Shown piece by piece: positions 8,247 to 16,016 of a DNA stretch of 64,000 bases. Made by a program: the position numbers and the translations under genes. The stretch is from NCBI GenBank assembly GCA_965228785.1, contig CBDDIF010000002.1, positions 3,100,001 through 3,164,000 of the forward strand, given 5' to 3'. The stretch is from Hoeflea_A sp965228785 (GTDB lineage Bacteria; Pseudomonadota; Alphaproteobacteria; Rhizobiales; Rhizobiaceae). Position 1 is the stretch's first letter; every line of letters begins with the position of its first letter. The notes under the pieces were generated by a model. It searched no databases. It worked only from the letters and a program-made list of their open reading frames with translations, and was not told the DNA's origin.

Positions 8247-9842
8247 TTACTCTTCGACTTCCATCAGGCGGAACGAAAAGCCCATGCCGTCGAGGCCGAA
8301 GGCCTGGGACGGATCGCTCAGCGCCGGCGCGTTCACCCGGTTACTGGCGACGAAGACCGACTGACGATCATAGCCATAGACCGTCGGCGCAATTTCCATC
8401 AGCCGTGCGTTCAGCTTGGTGTAGGCGGCGTTGCGTGCTTCCTCGGTGGGTGCCGAACGGCCCTCCTCCAGCAGCTTGTCGACTTCCGCGTCGTTCAGAT
8501 ACTCCGGCGATTGCCAGGTGCCTGCGGCCGACGAGTGGTACATGCCGTAGAGCAGCGTATCCGGGTCGCCGGTGACGGCGTTGACGAAGAGCTGCGATAC
8601 GTGCGGCGTGTTCTCCGGCTTGGAGACCTGCTCGGCGAAGAGCGCCCAGGGCAGCTTCTTGATCTCCGACTTGATCCCGAGTTCTGCGAAATTGGCCTGC
8701 ATCAAAAGCGCAAAGCGCTCTTCGATCGGCACTTCCGCAATCCAGGACAGTTCCAGGTTGAAGTCGGCCGGATCGTATTTGCAATCGGCCAGGTGCTTTT
8801 TCGCCGCTTCGATATCGCGACCCAGATTCTGACCGGCCGGATTGGCGCCGAACATGCCGACAGGAATGGCGCCGGTCGAGGGCGAGCCCTGGCTGATGTC
8901 GTCGGTCACCGCAATCATCTTGATGGCCGAGCCATAGTCGAAGGCCTTTGACAAGGCGAGCCGGCAGTTCGGGTCGTCCATCGGCGGCTTGGTGGTGTTG
9001 AGCTTTAGATAGAAGGCGCCCGTGCCACTTTCGGTCAGCAGCTGTGCACCATCATCGACCAGCGCCTTGATGACTTCCGGCGGCAGCCACTGCGAGGCGA
9101 TATCGTGCTCGCCCTGGGCAATCAGCGTGCGAACCGTGGCAGGCTCCAGGCCATACCGCAGGCGCACCGTGTCGGGAGCCGCGTCGGCAATGCCGAGGAA
9201 GTAGTCACCGTTCTTCTCCATGACGGTCTCTTCCTGCGGATTGTGCGATGCGATCTTGTAGGCGCCGGTACCGGCGCCATTGGCCGACAGATAGGCCTGG
9301 CCCCAGTCTTTCATGTCGCCCTCGCCGTCACCCAGATTGGCCATGACGGTCTGCTTGTCGACGATCGGCAGGCGCACCAGTGAAGCGACGAAGGGCGCGT
9401 AGGGCTCCTTCAGGTTGAACTGCACGGTGTTCGCGTCGACGGCTTCGGCGCTGTCGACATTGGCGAACAGATAGGAGAGGCCCTTGCCGAGCGCTTTCAT
9501 GCGATCGACCGAGAACACCACATCCTCAGCCGTCAGCGGATTGCCGCTCTGGAACTTGACGTCGGGCCGCAGCTTGAAGGTGAAGGTCTTGCCAGACCCT
9601 TCCCAGCTTTCGGCCAGATGCGGCACGTGTCCGGGGCCGCCCTGACGCGGCAGCACCAGCGTGTCGTAGAGGTTGAACATCAGAATGGAGTCGGCGTAGT
9701 CGGAGGCTTTGCCCGGGTCGATTTCGCCGACGGCGACCTCGTCCAGGCGCAGCACTCCGCCGGCCTCGGCCTGCATCGGCAGGGCCGTCAGTGCCGTCGA
9801 CAGGATTGCCGCGGCGGTCAGCGATTTCAAAAACGTCGTCAT
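8247..9842 (-). CDS. ABC transporter substrate-binding protein, family 5 (peptide/opine/nickel class)
   Basis: A 531-residue periplasmic binding protein with a Sec signal peptide (MTTFLKSLTAAAILSTALTA..., probable cleavage after AEA). The N-terminal part reads LVLPRQGGPGHVPHLAESWEGSGKTFTFKLRPDVKFQSGNPLTAEDVVFS, the hallmark of SBP_bac_5 proteins. It delivers the ligand to the DppBCDF-like complex encoded downstream. The ATG follows a GGGGAG ribosome-binding site and lies 29 bases after the regulator gene. The ligand is unknown; hydantoinase genes in the same operon suggest a cyclic amide or a peptide-like compound. Confidence 0.92.
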   Translation of the reverse strand: MTTFLKSLTAAAILSTALTALPMQAEAGGVLRLDEVAVGEIDPGKASDYADSILMFNLYDTLVLPRQGGPGHVPHLAESWEGSGKTFTFKLRPDVKFQSGNPLTAEDVVFSVDRMKALGKGLSYLFANVDSAEAVDANTVQFNLKEPYAPFVASLVRLPIVDKQTVMANLGDGEGDMKDWGQAYLSANGAGTGAYKIASHNPQEETVMEKNGDYFLGIADAAPDTVRLRYGLEPATVRTLIAQGEHDIASQWLPPEVIKALVDDGAQLLTESGTGAFYLKLNTTKPPMDDPNCRLALSKAFDYGSAIKMIAVTDDISQGSPSTGAIPVGMFGANPAGQNLGRDIEAAKKHLADCKYDPADFNLELSWIAEVPIEERFALLMQANFAELGIKSEIKKLPWALFAEQVSKPENTPHVSQLFVNAVTGDPDTLLYGMYHSSAAGTWQSPEYLNDAEVDKLLEEGRSAPTEEARNAAYTKLNARLMEIAPTVYGYDRQSVFVASNRVNAPALSDPSQAFGLDGMGFSFRLMEVEE

Positions 9843-9871
9843 GTTTTCATGCTCCCCTTCGTTTCACGAGT

Positions 9872-10528
9872 TCAGTCTGTGGTTTGCGGCGCGGACTTGT
9901 GTCCGGCCCGGTGCCCCGGCTTGTCGGATTCCGCCGGGTTTTCACCAAATACATCCATCGTACAAACGTGCAGGATGGATGTGGTCTGGTCTGTATGGTT
10001 CCAGGAGGAATGGCGATCGGTGGAATCGAAATGCAGTGAATCGCCCGCTTCCAGAACGGTCGTTTGGCCATCGACTTCAACGGTTATGGCCCCGCTGAGG
10101 ACGAAAAACAGTTCTTCGCCTTCGTGCTGGATAGGTTCCGAGCGATAGCCCGGCGGCTCATGGACGATGACGCTGTTGAGCACATGACCCGGAAAGCTGG
10201 CCGACACACGCTCGTAGTGCAAAGCCGCGTTGTCGACCGCGTAAACCGGCCGCTCATTGTGTCGTGTCGTCGGCGACTTGCCTTCCGGCTGCGACAGGAA
10301 TTCGGTGAGGTGGGTCTGCAGGACCTTCGAGATCGATGCCAACGACGACAGGGACGGCACCGTCAGTTCGCGCTCGACCTGCGAAATGAATCCGACGGAC
10401 AGGCCGGCTCCATCGGCCACATCCTTGAGCGTCAGTCCCAGATCGCGGCGACGCCGACGCAACCGTTCGCCGAGCGGCGCGTCGCTGGAGATATCCGGTT
10501 CCTTGTCGGATGCCTTGACCGAAGCCAA
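9872..10528 (-). CDS. XRE-family transcriptional regulator with C-terminal cupin domain
   Basis: A 218-residue regulator. Residues about 18-75 form an XRE helix-turn-helix (LGERLRRRRRDLGLTLKDVADGAGLSVGFISQVERELTVPSLSSLASISKVL). Residues about 115-190 form a cupin (GEELFFVLSGAITVEVDGQTTVLEAGDSLHFDSTDRHSSWNH) that probably binds the effector. The start codon is TTG, chosen because GGGAGGA lies 4 bases before it and no better ATG exists. It is the first gene of the transporter-hydantoinase operon, so it is probably autoregulated and controls uptake and degradation together. The paired operators at 10541-10608 are its likely targets. Confidence 0.9.
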   Translation of the reverse strand: MASVKASDKEPDISSDAPLGERLRRRRRDLGLTLKDVADGAGLSVGFISQVERELTVPSLSSLASISKVLQTHLTEFLSQPEGKSPTTRHNERPVYAVDNAALHYERVSASFPGHVLNSVIVHEPPGYRSEPIQHEGEELFFVLSGAITVEVDGQTTVLEAGDSLHFDSTDRHSSWNHTDQTTSILHVCTMDVFGENPAESDKPGHRAGHKSAPQTTD

Positions 10529-10540
10529 CCCGTCCTCCCG

Positions 10541-10608
10541 TTTTAGTATTGGTAAAATTGTGGACCGAGAGAGGAAGTGGAGTCAAGGGCTTTTTACCAA
10601 TACTAAAA
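10541..10608 (-). promoter_or_regulatory. Promoter flanked by two perfect inverted 17-bp operators
   Basis: TTTTAGTATTGGTAAAA at 10541-10557 is repeated as its exact reverse complement at 10592-10608, centres 51 bp apart. Between them on the minus strand lies TTGACT (10586-10581), an 18-base spacer and CACAAT (10562-10557). The upstream operator copy ends just before the -35 box, and the other begins at the -10 box and covers the likely start point. This fits cooperative repression by the XRE/cupin regulator whose gene starts 13 bases downstream. The same element could also influence the divergent YCII/sigma operon. Confidence 0.75.
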
Positions 10609-10665
10609 TTCTGCAAGGGTTCGAGTGACCTTCGACGGCAATGTTTCAGAAAATTTTGAGTGCCG

Positions 10666-10694
10666 TGTCGAATTCGCCGCCCGAGCGGTGTCCT
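10666..10694 (+). promoter_or_regulatory. Putative ECF42-type promoter upstream of the YCII gene
   Basis: TGTCGA (10666-10671) and TGTCCT (10689-10694) are separated by 17 bases and end 29 bases before the YCII start codon. From memory, group ECF42 sigma factors recognise a TGTCGA-like -35 element at promoters of DGPF/YCII genes, which are always linked to them. The match, its position and its neighbour agree, but it rests on one site. Confidence 0.5.
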
Positions 10695-10723
10695 ATAGGT
10701 GCAACCCGAACTTGGAGGATGAC

Positions 10724-11065
10724 ATGAAAGTAGTAATGCTGATGATGGCACCGGAGGATGCACATGGTGAAACCGCGCCAAAGGAAGTGGTGCAGGCAAT
10801 CGGCGGTTACGCCATGGACCTGGCATCGAAGGGCATCGTTACCGGCGGCCAGCAGTTGCGCGGAATCGGCGAGGGTTTTCGCGTCGAACAGAACGGCGAT
10901 ATCGGCCGGGTGATCGACGGACCCTACGCTGAAATCAAGGAACTGGTCGGCGGCTATTTCGAGATGGAGGTCAGCTCAATGGATGAGGCACGCGAATTGG
11001 CGGCCAAATGCCCGCACCTCAAGATCGGGCCGATCATGGTGATGCCGGTCGTGCCGCGTGGCTGA
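10724..11065 (+). CDS. YCII-related (DGPF) protein, partner of ECF42 sigma factor
   Basis: A 113-residue small cytosolic protein of the YCII/DGPF family: MKVVMLMMAPEDAH at the start, an IDGPYAEIKELVGGYF core (the DGPF-like motif) and a ferredoxin-like alpha/beta layout ending in IGPIMVMPV. The ATG follows TTGGAGGA and was preferred over an in-frame GTG about 100 bases upstream that has no good ribosome-binding site. Genes of this type lie next to ECF42 sigma factors across bacteria and are their main targets. The biochemical function of the family is not established. It overlaps the sigma gene by 8 bases. Confidence 0.88.
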   Translation: MKVVMLMMAPEDAHGETAPKEVVQAIGGYAMDLASKGIVTGGQQLRGIGEGFRVEQNGDIGRVIDGPYAEIKELVGGYFEMEVSSMDEARELAAKCPHLKIGPIMVMPVVPRG

Positions 11066-12293
11066 GGGATCCTTCGATCCCCTTCTCGCCACCCGGCTGG
11101 TGCGCAGCGAATGGAGCCGCATGGTGGCGATCGCTCTGCGCATCCTGGGCGATCTGGACCTGGCACAGGACGTCGCCCAGGAGACCTTGCTGGCTGCAGT
11201 GCGCACCTGGCCCGCCGATGGCATTCCAACCAACACCGGCGCCTGGCTCGCGACAGTTGCCCGAAGGCGGGCGCTGAACCAGCTGCGCAGCCGGGGTCGT
11301 CGCGGTGAGGTGGCGCTTCATGATGATCTGCCTGGTTCAAGCGAACCACCACTTGCCGAAGATGATCGCCTGGCCCTTCTCCTGCTTTGTTGCCACCCAA
11401 CCCTGTCGCATGACGCCAAGGTGACGCTCACCCTGCGGCTCGCGGGAGGTTTGTCGACCCGGGAAATCGCCCGCGGATTCGTCGTTGACGAAAAGACCAT
11501 CGGCCAACGCATATCCCGGGCCAAGCGCCACCTGAGATCAATTCCCGATCCGTTGAAGGAACCGGTGCCGGACGATATGGGGCCGCGCATCCAGGCGGTT
11601 CTGGAGGTCGTCTACCTGATCTTCAACGAAGGTTACCTGAGCGACACGCAGGAACCGATCCGCGGCGAGTTCATGTGGGAGGCTGCGATGTTGGCCGACC
11701 AGCTGACGCAACTGGCACCTGATCTGCCAGAAGTCTGGGGACTTGCTGCCCTTGTCCATTTGAAAACCGCCCGGACGGCGGCTCGGCTCTCGGCCACCGG
11801 GCATCTGGTGCCGCTTGACGAACAGGATCGGCAGCGCTGGGACCGGGAAGCGATCCGACGGGGAGAAAGCCGGCGGGCCGCAGCTGTCGGCGCAGCCCGG
11901 CGCGGGATTCCGGTCGGCACCTATGTTCTGCAGGCCGAGATCGAGGCGCACCATTGTCGAGCCGAGCGATTTGCAGACACCGACTGGCAGTCGATCGATG
12001 CGCTTTATGAAGCGCTCGTTGATCTGACCGGCAATGCCGTCGCAAAGCTAGGCTGGACCGTTGCCCGCAGTTACGCGATTTCGCCACAGGCCGGCCTTGA
12101 CCTGCTCGATCGGCAGGACTGCGAAAAACATCTGCCCGGATACGATCTAGCTTCAGCAACTCGCGCCGATCTGTTGCGCCGCAAGGGCGATATTGCACGG
12201 GCGGCGGCTCTCTATCGAGATCTCAGCATGGCGACCAAACCGGGACCACAGCGAGATCTTTACCAACGCCGCCTGGCGGAGTGTGAAGGGTAG
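11058..12293 (+). CDS. ECF42-group RNA polymerase sigma factor with long C-terminal extension
   Basis: A 411-residue sigma factor starting at GTG inside the YCII gene. Region 2 is at about residues 10-75 (ILGDLDLAQDVAQETLLAAVRTW, RRRALNQLRSRGRR) and region 4 at about 105-160 (LRLAGGLSTREIARGFVVDEKTIGQRISRAKRHL). A C-terminal domain of about 230 residues (LEVVYLIFNEGYLSDTQEPIRGEFMWEAAML...) replaces an anti-sigma factor, as in ECF42 proteins, where the TPR-like extension is needed for activity. There is no anti-sigma gene nearby. The group assignment from architecture plus the YCII partner is strong; the inducing signal is unknown. Confidence 0.92.
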   Translation: MAEGSFDPLLATRLVRSEWSRMVAIALRILGDLDLAQDVAQETLLAAVRTWPADGIPTNTGAWLATVARRRALNQLRSRGRRGEVALHDDLPGSSEPPLAEDDRLALLLLCCHPTLSHDAKVTLTLRLAGGLSTREIARGFVVDEKTIGQRISRAKRHLRSIPDPLKEPVPDDMGPRIQAVLEVVYLIFNEGYLSDTQEPIRGEFMWEAAMLADQLTQLAPDLPEVWGLAALVHLKTARTAARLSATGHLVPLDEQDRQRWDREAIRRGESRRAAAVGAARRGIPVGTYVLQAEIEAHHCRAERFADTDWQSIDALYEALVDLTGNAVAKLGWTVARSYAISPQAGLDLLDRQDCEKHLPGYDLASATRADLLRRKGDIARAAALYRDLSMATKPGPQRDLYQRRLAECEG

Positions 12294-12414
12294 CGTCCGG
12301 CGGTTTCGTCAAAAATCTGAACATTTTTCATGCGACCCGGAATAAACCTCGGCGACCCGCGTTTCCACCATGACCCGCTCATGAAGCGGCTCAATGAGAC
12401 AAGGAAACGACGGT

Positions 12415-13467
12415 ATGGAAGAGTTCGACAACAACCGCCTGCAAGCTGCAAAACGCGCCTTTTCGACGCGACGGGTGCCCGAAGGCGCAATGAAAACGCT
12501 GATTGCCGGGCCACAGCAGCCGGGCGCCGGCGACCTGGTTCTGGCCAGGGTGACCGAAATCGGATCGCACAAGCGCATCGAACTGCCATCCGGAAGGCGG
12601 GCGTTGCTGTCCGTCGGCGACGAGATCGTGCTCGCCTATGGCGACCGCTATGCCCCTGATCAGTATGAAGCCTATGTGCCGGCAGACCTCGGCTCCTGCC
12701 ATATGGTTGCCGCCGGCGGGGTGGCTGCCAGGGCCCGGTCATGGCACGACCGCCTATCCGGCCCGACGCGGATCGAGCCGATCGGCCTTGTCGGCAATGA
12801 CAAAGGCTTGCCGATCAACCTGCTCGATTTCGCGTTGAAAGAAGCCACCGGACCTTTTCCGTCAAGCGTTTTCGCCGTCTTCGGCACGTCAATGAACGCC
12901 GGCAAAACGACCACCGCCGCCGCCCTGGTGAAAGGGTTCGCGGCTGCCGGCTGCCGGGTAGGCGCCGCCAAGGTGACGGGCACCGGCGCCGGCGGCGATC
13001 TGTGGATGATGCGCGACTACGGCGCCGAAGAGGCCCTCGACTTCACTGACGCGGGCTACGCCACAACCTTTGGGGTCTACCACGGCGATCTTCAGCGCGC
13101 GACTCAGATGCTGCTCCAGGCCCTCGGCGCAAAGGGCTGCAGCGTTGCGGTCCTGGAAATCGCCGACGGGCTTTATCAGGAAGAGACCGCAGCACTTGCC
13201 AGCTCACAGACGTTCCAGTCGCTTCTGTCAGGCACCTTTTTTGCCGCCGGCGATGCCATGGGTGCCGTTGCGGGCGCCGCACGCCTGGTCGATCTCGGCC
13301 ACAATGTGCTGGGCATTTCCGGAGCGATGACGCGCTCGCCGCTGGCCGTTCGCGAAACCGGCGCCGCAGCCTGTGCTCCCGTTTACACACTCGACGACAT
13401 GATCGCGCCGAGCGCCACATCGCTGTGGCTCGCCTGCGGCGAGGCCAAGCGTGCAGCGGGCGGGTAG
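12415..13467 (+). CDS. Unrecognised P-loop NTPase with N-terminal beta-rich domain
   Basis: A 350-residue cytosolic protein that I do not recognise by name. Residues 1-140 look like a beta-rich domain (GDLVLARVTEIGSHKRIELPSGRRALLSVGDEIVLAYG). Residues about 150-350 form a P-loop domain with Walker A GTSMNAGKTTTAA (about 157-169) followed by AAKVTGTGAGGDLWMMRDYGAEEALDFTDAGYATT. The second half resembles MobB, dethiobiotin-synthetase and DUF1611-like nucleotide-binding folds. The start at ATG 12415 is preferred to ATG 12394 because AAGGAAA lies at good spacing. The stop is 4 bases before the start of an ABC-like half-transporter, so the two are almost certainly co-translated. Function is unknown; it may act as an activating ATPase or kinase for that membrane partner. 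Confidence 0.75.
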   Translation: MEEFDNNRLQAAKRAFSTRRVPEGAMKTLIAGPQQPGAGDLVLARVTEIGSHKRIELPSGRRALLSVGDEIVLAYGDRYAPDQYEAYVPADLGSCHMVAAGGVAARARSWHDRLSGPTRIEPIGLVGNDKGLPINLLDFALKEATGPFPSSVFAVFGTSMNAGKTTTAAALVKGFAAAGCRVGAAKVTGTGAGGDLWMMRDYGAEEALDFTDAGYATTFGVYHGDLQRATQMLLQALGAKGCSVAVLEIADGLYQEETAALASSQTFQSLLSGTFFAAGDAMGAVAGAARLVDLGHNVLGISGAMTRSPLAVRETGAAACAPVYTLDDMIAPSATSLWLACGEAKRAAGG

Positions 13468-13471
13468 GACA

Positions 13472-15028
13472 ATGCCTCGATTGTGGACGGCCGGGCGGCT
13501 GTTGCGCATTTGCGGCCTTCTGGCGCTCGGTGTGTGTCAGGCGCTGGCAGCGATTGCCGCGGCAATCGCCGCGGCGAGGCTGCTCAGTCAATCCGGGCCG
13601 CCGCCCCTCCCTCTGGCTGCAGCAGCAAGCACCGGCGCCATAGCGGTCATCGCCCTACGTGTGCTGCAACGGCGCCTCGCCGAGCAGTTCGCGCTGGCCT
13701 ATGTCAAGGAGCTGCGTCTGGCTCTGATCAGCCACGTGCTGCGCATGCCGGCCAACGGCAAGACGTTGCGGTTCGGCTCGGTCATGACGCGGGTTGTCAA
13801 TGATTTCTCCGCCATCCGCCTGTGGCTGGCCAGCGGTCTGGTGTCGACAGTGGTGGCGGCCTGCATCTTCCTCACGGTCGGCGCCTACCTCGCCATCGCG
13901 AACATCGACGCCTTGCTGGCACTTGTGCCATCGCTCCTTCTCTGGCTGCTCGTTCCGATGCTGGTGTGGAGACCGCTTGATCGAAGCATTGCCGACAGCC
14001 GCCGTCGGCGCGGCCGCATTGCGGCAGCCACCGGCAGCATGTTGAAAGGCCGAATGTCCTATCTTGCGTTCGGCCGTCATGGCTCGCTGATCCGCAAGCT
14101 TGCACGACAGTCCGACCGGCTGAACGACGCACTCACCAGCCGCGCAACGCTTTCCGGACTGTTGCGATCCTCCAGCGATATCGTGCTGCCTGTCACCGCC
14201 GTTCTGATCGGCCTTGCCGGCACCGCTTCGAACAGTGAAACCCTGGGCATCCTCATCATGGTCACTGGGGTGGTCGTCACTCAACTCAACGCGATCGCCA
14301 TGGCCGTCGAATACCGCCTTGCCCACCGCGTCGCTGTCGCGCGCCTGAAGGCCATTTTCGACCGGCCCACACTCGCGCTTGACGGTGGGCCCGGACACCT
14401 GAAACGGACCGATCAAGGCCGGCGACTAAGCGTCGATGACCTGACCATTTCCGGCCGCCGCCTGTCGTTTCGTGTCGACAAGGGCGAACGGGTGACGCTG
14501 ACAGGCCTTGTTGACCAAGACGTTCACAATCTTTTCCTGGCGATTGCCGGACTGGCCGGGCCAATAGGCGGGACCATTCGGCTGGACGGCAGGGCCGCGG
14601 AGGAAATCAGCCGACGCGACTGGCTGCGCAGTATCTGCCTGCTTTCGCCGGCCTTGCCGACCATTCCGGGGAGCCTTTCGGAGAGTGTCGCGATGGGCAA
14701 CCCGACGACTGTCTCCGCAACGGAGCGCGCGCGCCTGTGCAAACGGTTCGGCCTGACGACGGAAGACCTGAATGGAAAACTGCGAGAAGACAGTCATCTG
14801 ACGCCGGACAAGGCGGCTGCGCTACGGGCCGTGCGTTGTCTGCTGCGGGGCGCTTCATTGGTGCTCGTCGACGATCCTGACCTGCTGCGCAATACTCCGC
14901 TGCGCATGTCCTTTCTGGAGGAGATCGAGCGCCGGGGCACGACGCTGGTCATGGCCTCCGTCGACCTGCCCACAGCGGACAGCGGCCGCCGCATCGAGCT
15001 CGGCCGAAAGGGCAGAAGAGCAGCGTGA
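13472..15028 (+). CDS. ABC exporter-like protein with degenerate nucleotide-binding domain
   Basis: A 518-residue protein with the layout of an ABC half-exporter: a membrane domain of about six helices (residues 1-290) and an NBD-like domain (about 320-510). Every catalytic motif of the NBD is lost. The Walker A position reads TGLVDQDVHNLF with no lysine. The Q-loop glutamine is replaced (LLSPALP), the signature is LTPDKAA instead of LSGGQ, Walker B is LVLVDDP and the switch histidine is replaced (MASVD). The surrounding secondary-structure pattern is intact and the frame is open, so it looks like a maintained pseudo-ATPase rather than a decaying gene. ATG 13472 is preferred to an upstream GTG that overlaps the NTPase gene. 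It may pair with an active half-transporter elsewhere or with the NTPase encoded before it. Confidence 0.8.
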   Translation: MPRLWTAGRLLRICGLLALGVCQALAAIAAAIAAARLLSQSGPPPLPLAAAASTGAIAVIALRVLQRRLAEQFALAYVKELRLALISHVLRMPANGKTLRFGSVMTRVVNDFSAIRLWLASGLVSTVVAACIFLTVGAYLAIANIDALLALVPSLLLWLLVPMLVWRPLDRSIADSRRRRGRIAAATGSMLKGRMSYLAFGRHGSLIRKLARQSDRLNDALTSRATLSGLLRSSSDIVLPVTAVLIGLAGTASNSETLGILIMVTGVVVTQLNAIAMAVEYRLAHRVAVARLKAIFDRPTLALDGGPGHLKRTDQGRRLSVDDLTISGRRLSFRVDKGERVTLTGLVDQDVHNLFLAIAGLAGPIGGTIRLDGRAAEEISRRDWLRSICLLSPALPTIPGSLSESVAMGNPTTVSATERARLCKRFGLTTEDLNGKLREDSHLTPDKAAALRAVRCLLRGASLVLVDDPDLLRNTPLRMSFLEEIERRGTTLVMASVDLPTADSGRRIELGRKGRRAA

Positions 15029-15082
15029 CGGCGACGATCGTTTTCGTCTTGTGCCGCCGACCGAAATGCCTATGTAAGACAG

Positions 15083-15904
15083 ATGAAATCGCCTCGCCGC
15101 ATCGCTGCCACCATCCTGCTCATCGTCGCCGTGCCCTACCTTGCCGTGACCGCCTACATGTACGTGTTCCAACGGGACATCATGTACAATCCGGGCGGCG
15201 ATGCCGCGCCGGTGCTGGCCGGCGAGATGCCCGGTGTCAGCGTTGAAACGATACCGATGCGCGACGGTACTCGGGTCGCGGTCTGGCGGGCTGAACCGAC
15301 CGACGATGACCTTCCCACGGTTCTCTATTTCCACGGAAACTCGGGCAACCTCACCTCGCGCGAACCACGCTACAAACAAATTCTCGACAGCGGGTATGGC
15401 CTCTATGCCCCAACCTATCGCGGCTACCCGGGCAGCGAAGGCTCGCCGACGGAAGCGGCCTTGATCGCGGATGCGTTGGAACATTTCGACCGGCTCGACG
15501 ATGACGCCGACGACATCGTGCTCTACGGCGAATCGCTCGGCTCCGGCGTTGCGACCGCCGTGGCAACACAGCGCGATGCCAAAGCCGTCATTCTCGAGGC
15601 ACCCTTCACCGCGACTGTCGACGTTGCCGCCGAACGCTATCCCTGGCTGCCGGTCCACATGCTGATGAAAGACCAATTCAGAAGCCGCGACCGCATATCG
15701 GGTGTCAGCGAACCGGTGCTGATCCTGCATGGCACAGCCGACGCCACCACGCCCTATACACATGGCAAGGCGTTGTACGAGATGGCCAATGATCCGAAGG
15801 ACATGGTCACGGTCGAAGGCGCCGGTCACAACGACCTGTGGAAGAACGGCCTTTGGGACCACGTCCAATCCTTCCTCGGACAAAAATCGGCTCCGACGAG
15901 TTAA
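15083..15904 (+). CDS. Membrane-anchored alpha/beta hydrolase, Bem46/YfhR-like
   Basis: A 273-residue serine hydrolase. One N-terminal helix (IAATILLIVAVPYLAVTAYMYVF) probably anchors it in the inner membrane. The oxyanion region YFHGNSGNL, nucleophile elbow GESLGSG (serine near residue 154), acid DATTPY and histidine AGHNDLW make up a complete triad. The closest named relatives are Bem46/YfhR/ABHD17-type hydrolases of uncertain substrate. It lies 54 bases after the degenerate transporter on the same strand, so it could belong to that unit, but the gap leaves room for its own promoter. Confidence 0.88.
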   Translation: MKSPRRIAATILLIVAVPYLAVTAYMYVFQRDIMYNPGGDAAPVLAGEMPGVSVETIPMRDGTRVAVWRAEPTDDDLPTVLYFHGNSGNLTSREPRYKQILDSGYGLYAPTYRGYPGSEGSPTEAALIADALEHFDRLDDDADDIVLYGESLGSGVATAVATQRDAKAVILEAPFTATVDVAAERYPWLPVHMLMKDQFRSRDRISGVSEPVLILHGTADATTPYTHGKALYEMANDPKDMVTVEGAGHNDLWKNGLWDHVQSFLGQKSAPTS

Positions 15905-16016
15905 CGGACCATTATCCATGGAATTACCGGGCGTTCATGGCGTTCGTATCACCTGCAGACTGATGTCATAGTAGAGCCGTATTCACTCCGGTTTTCCAAC
16001 CAGGAGAAGGTTCATC

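Noticed and set aside
13472..15028. Ordinary active ABC exporter
   Set aside because: All nucleotide-binding and hydrolysis motifs are missing.
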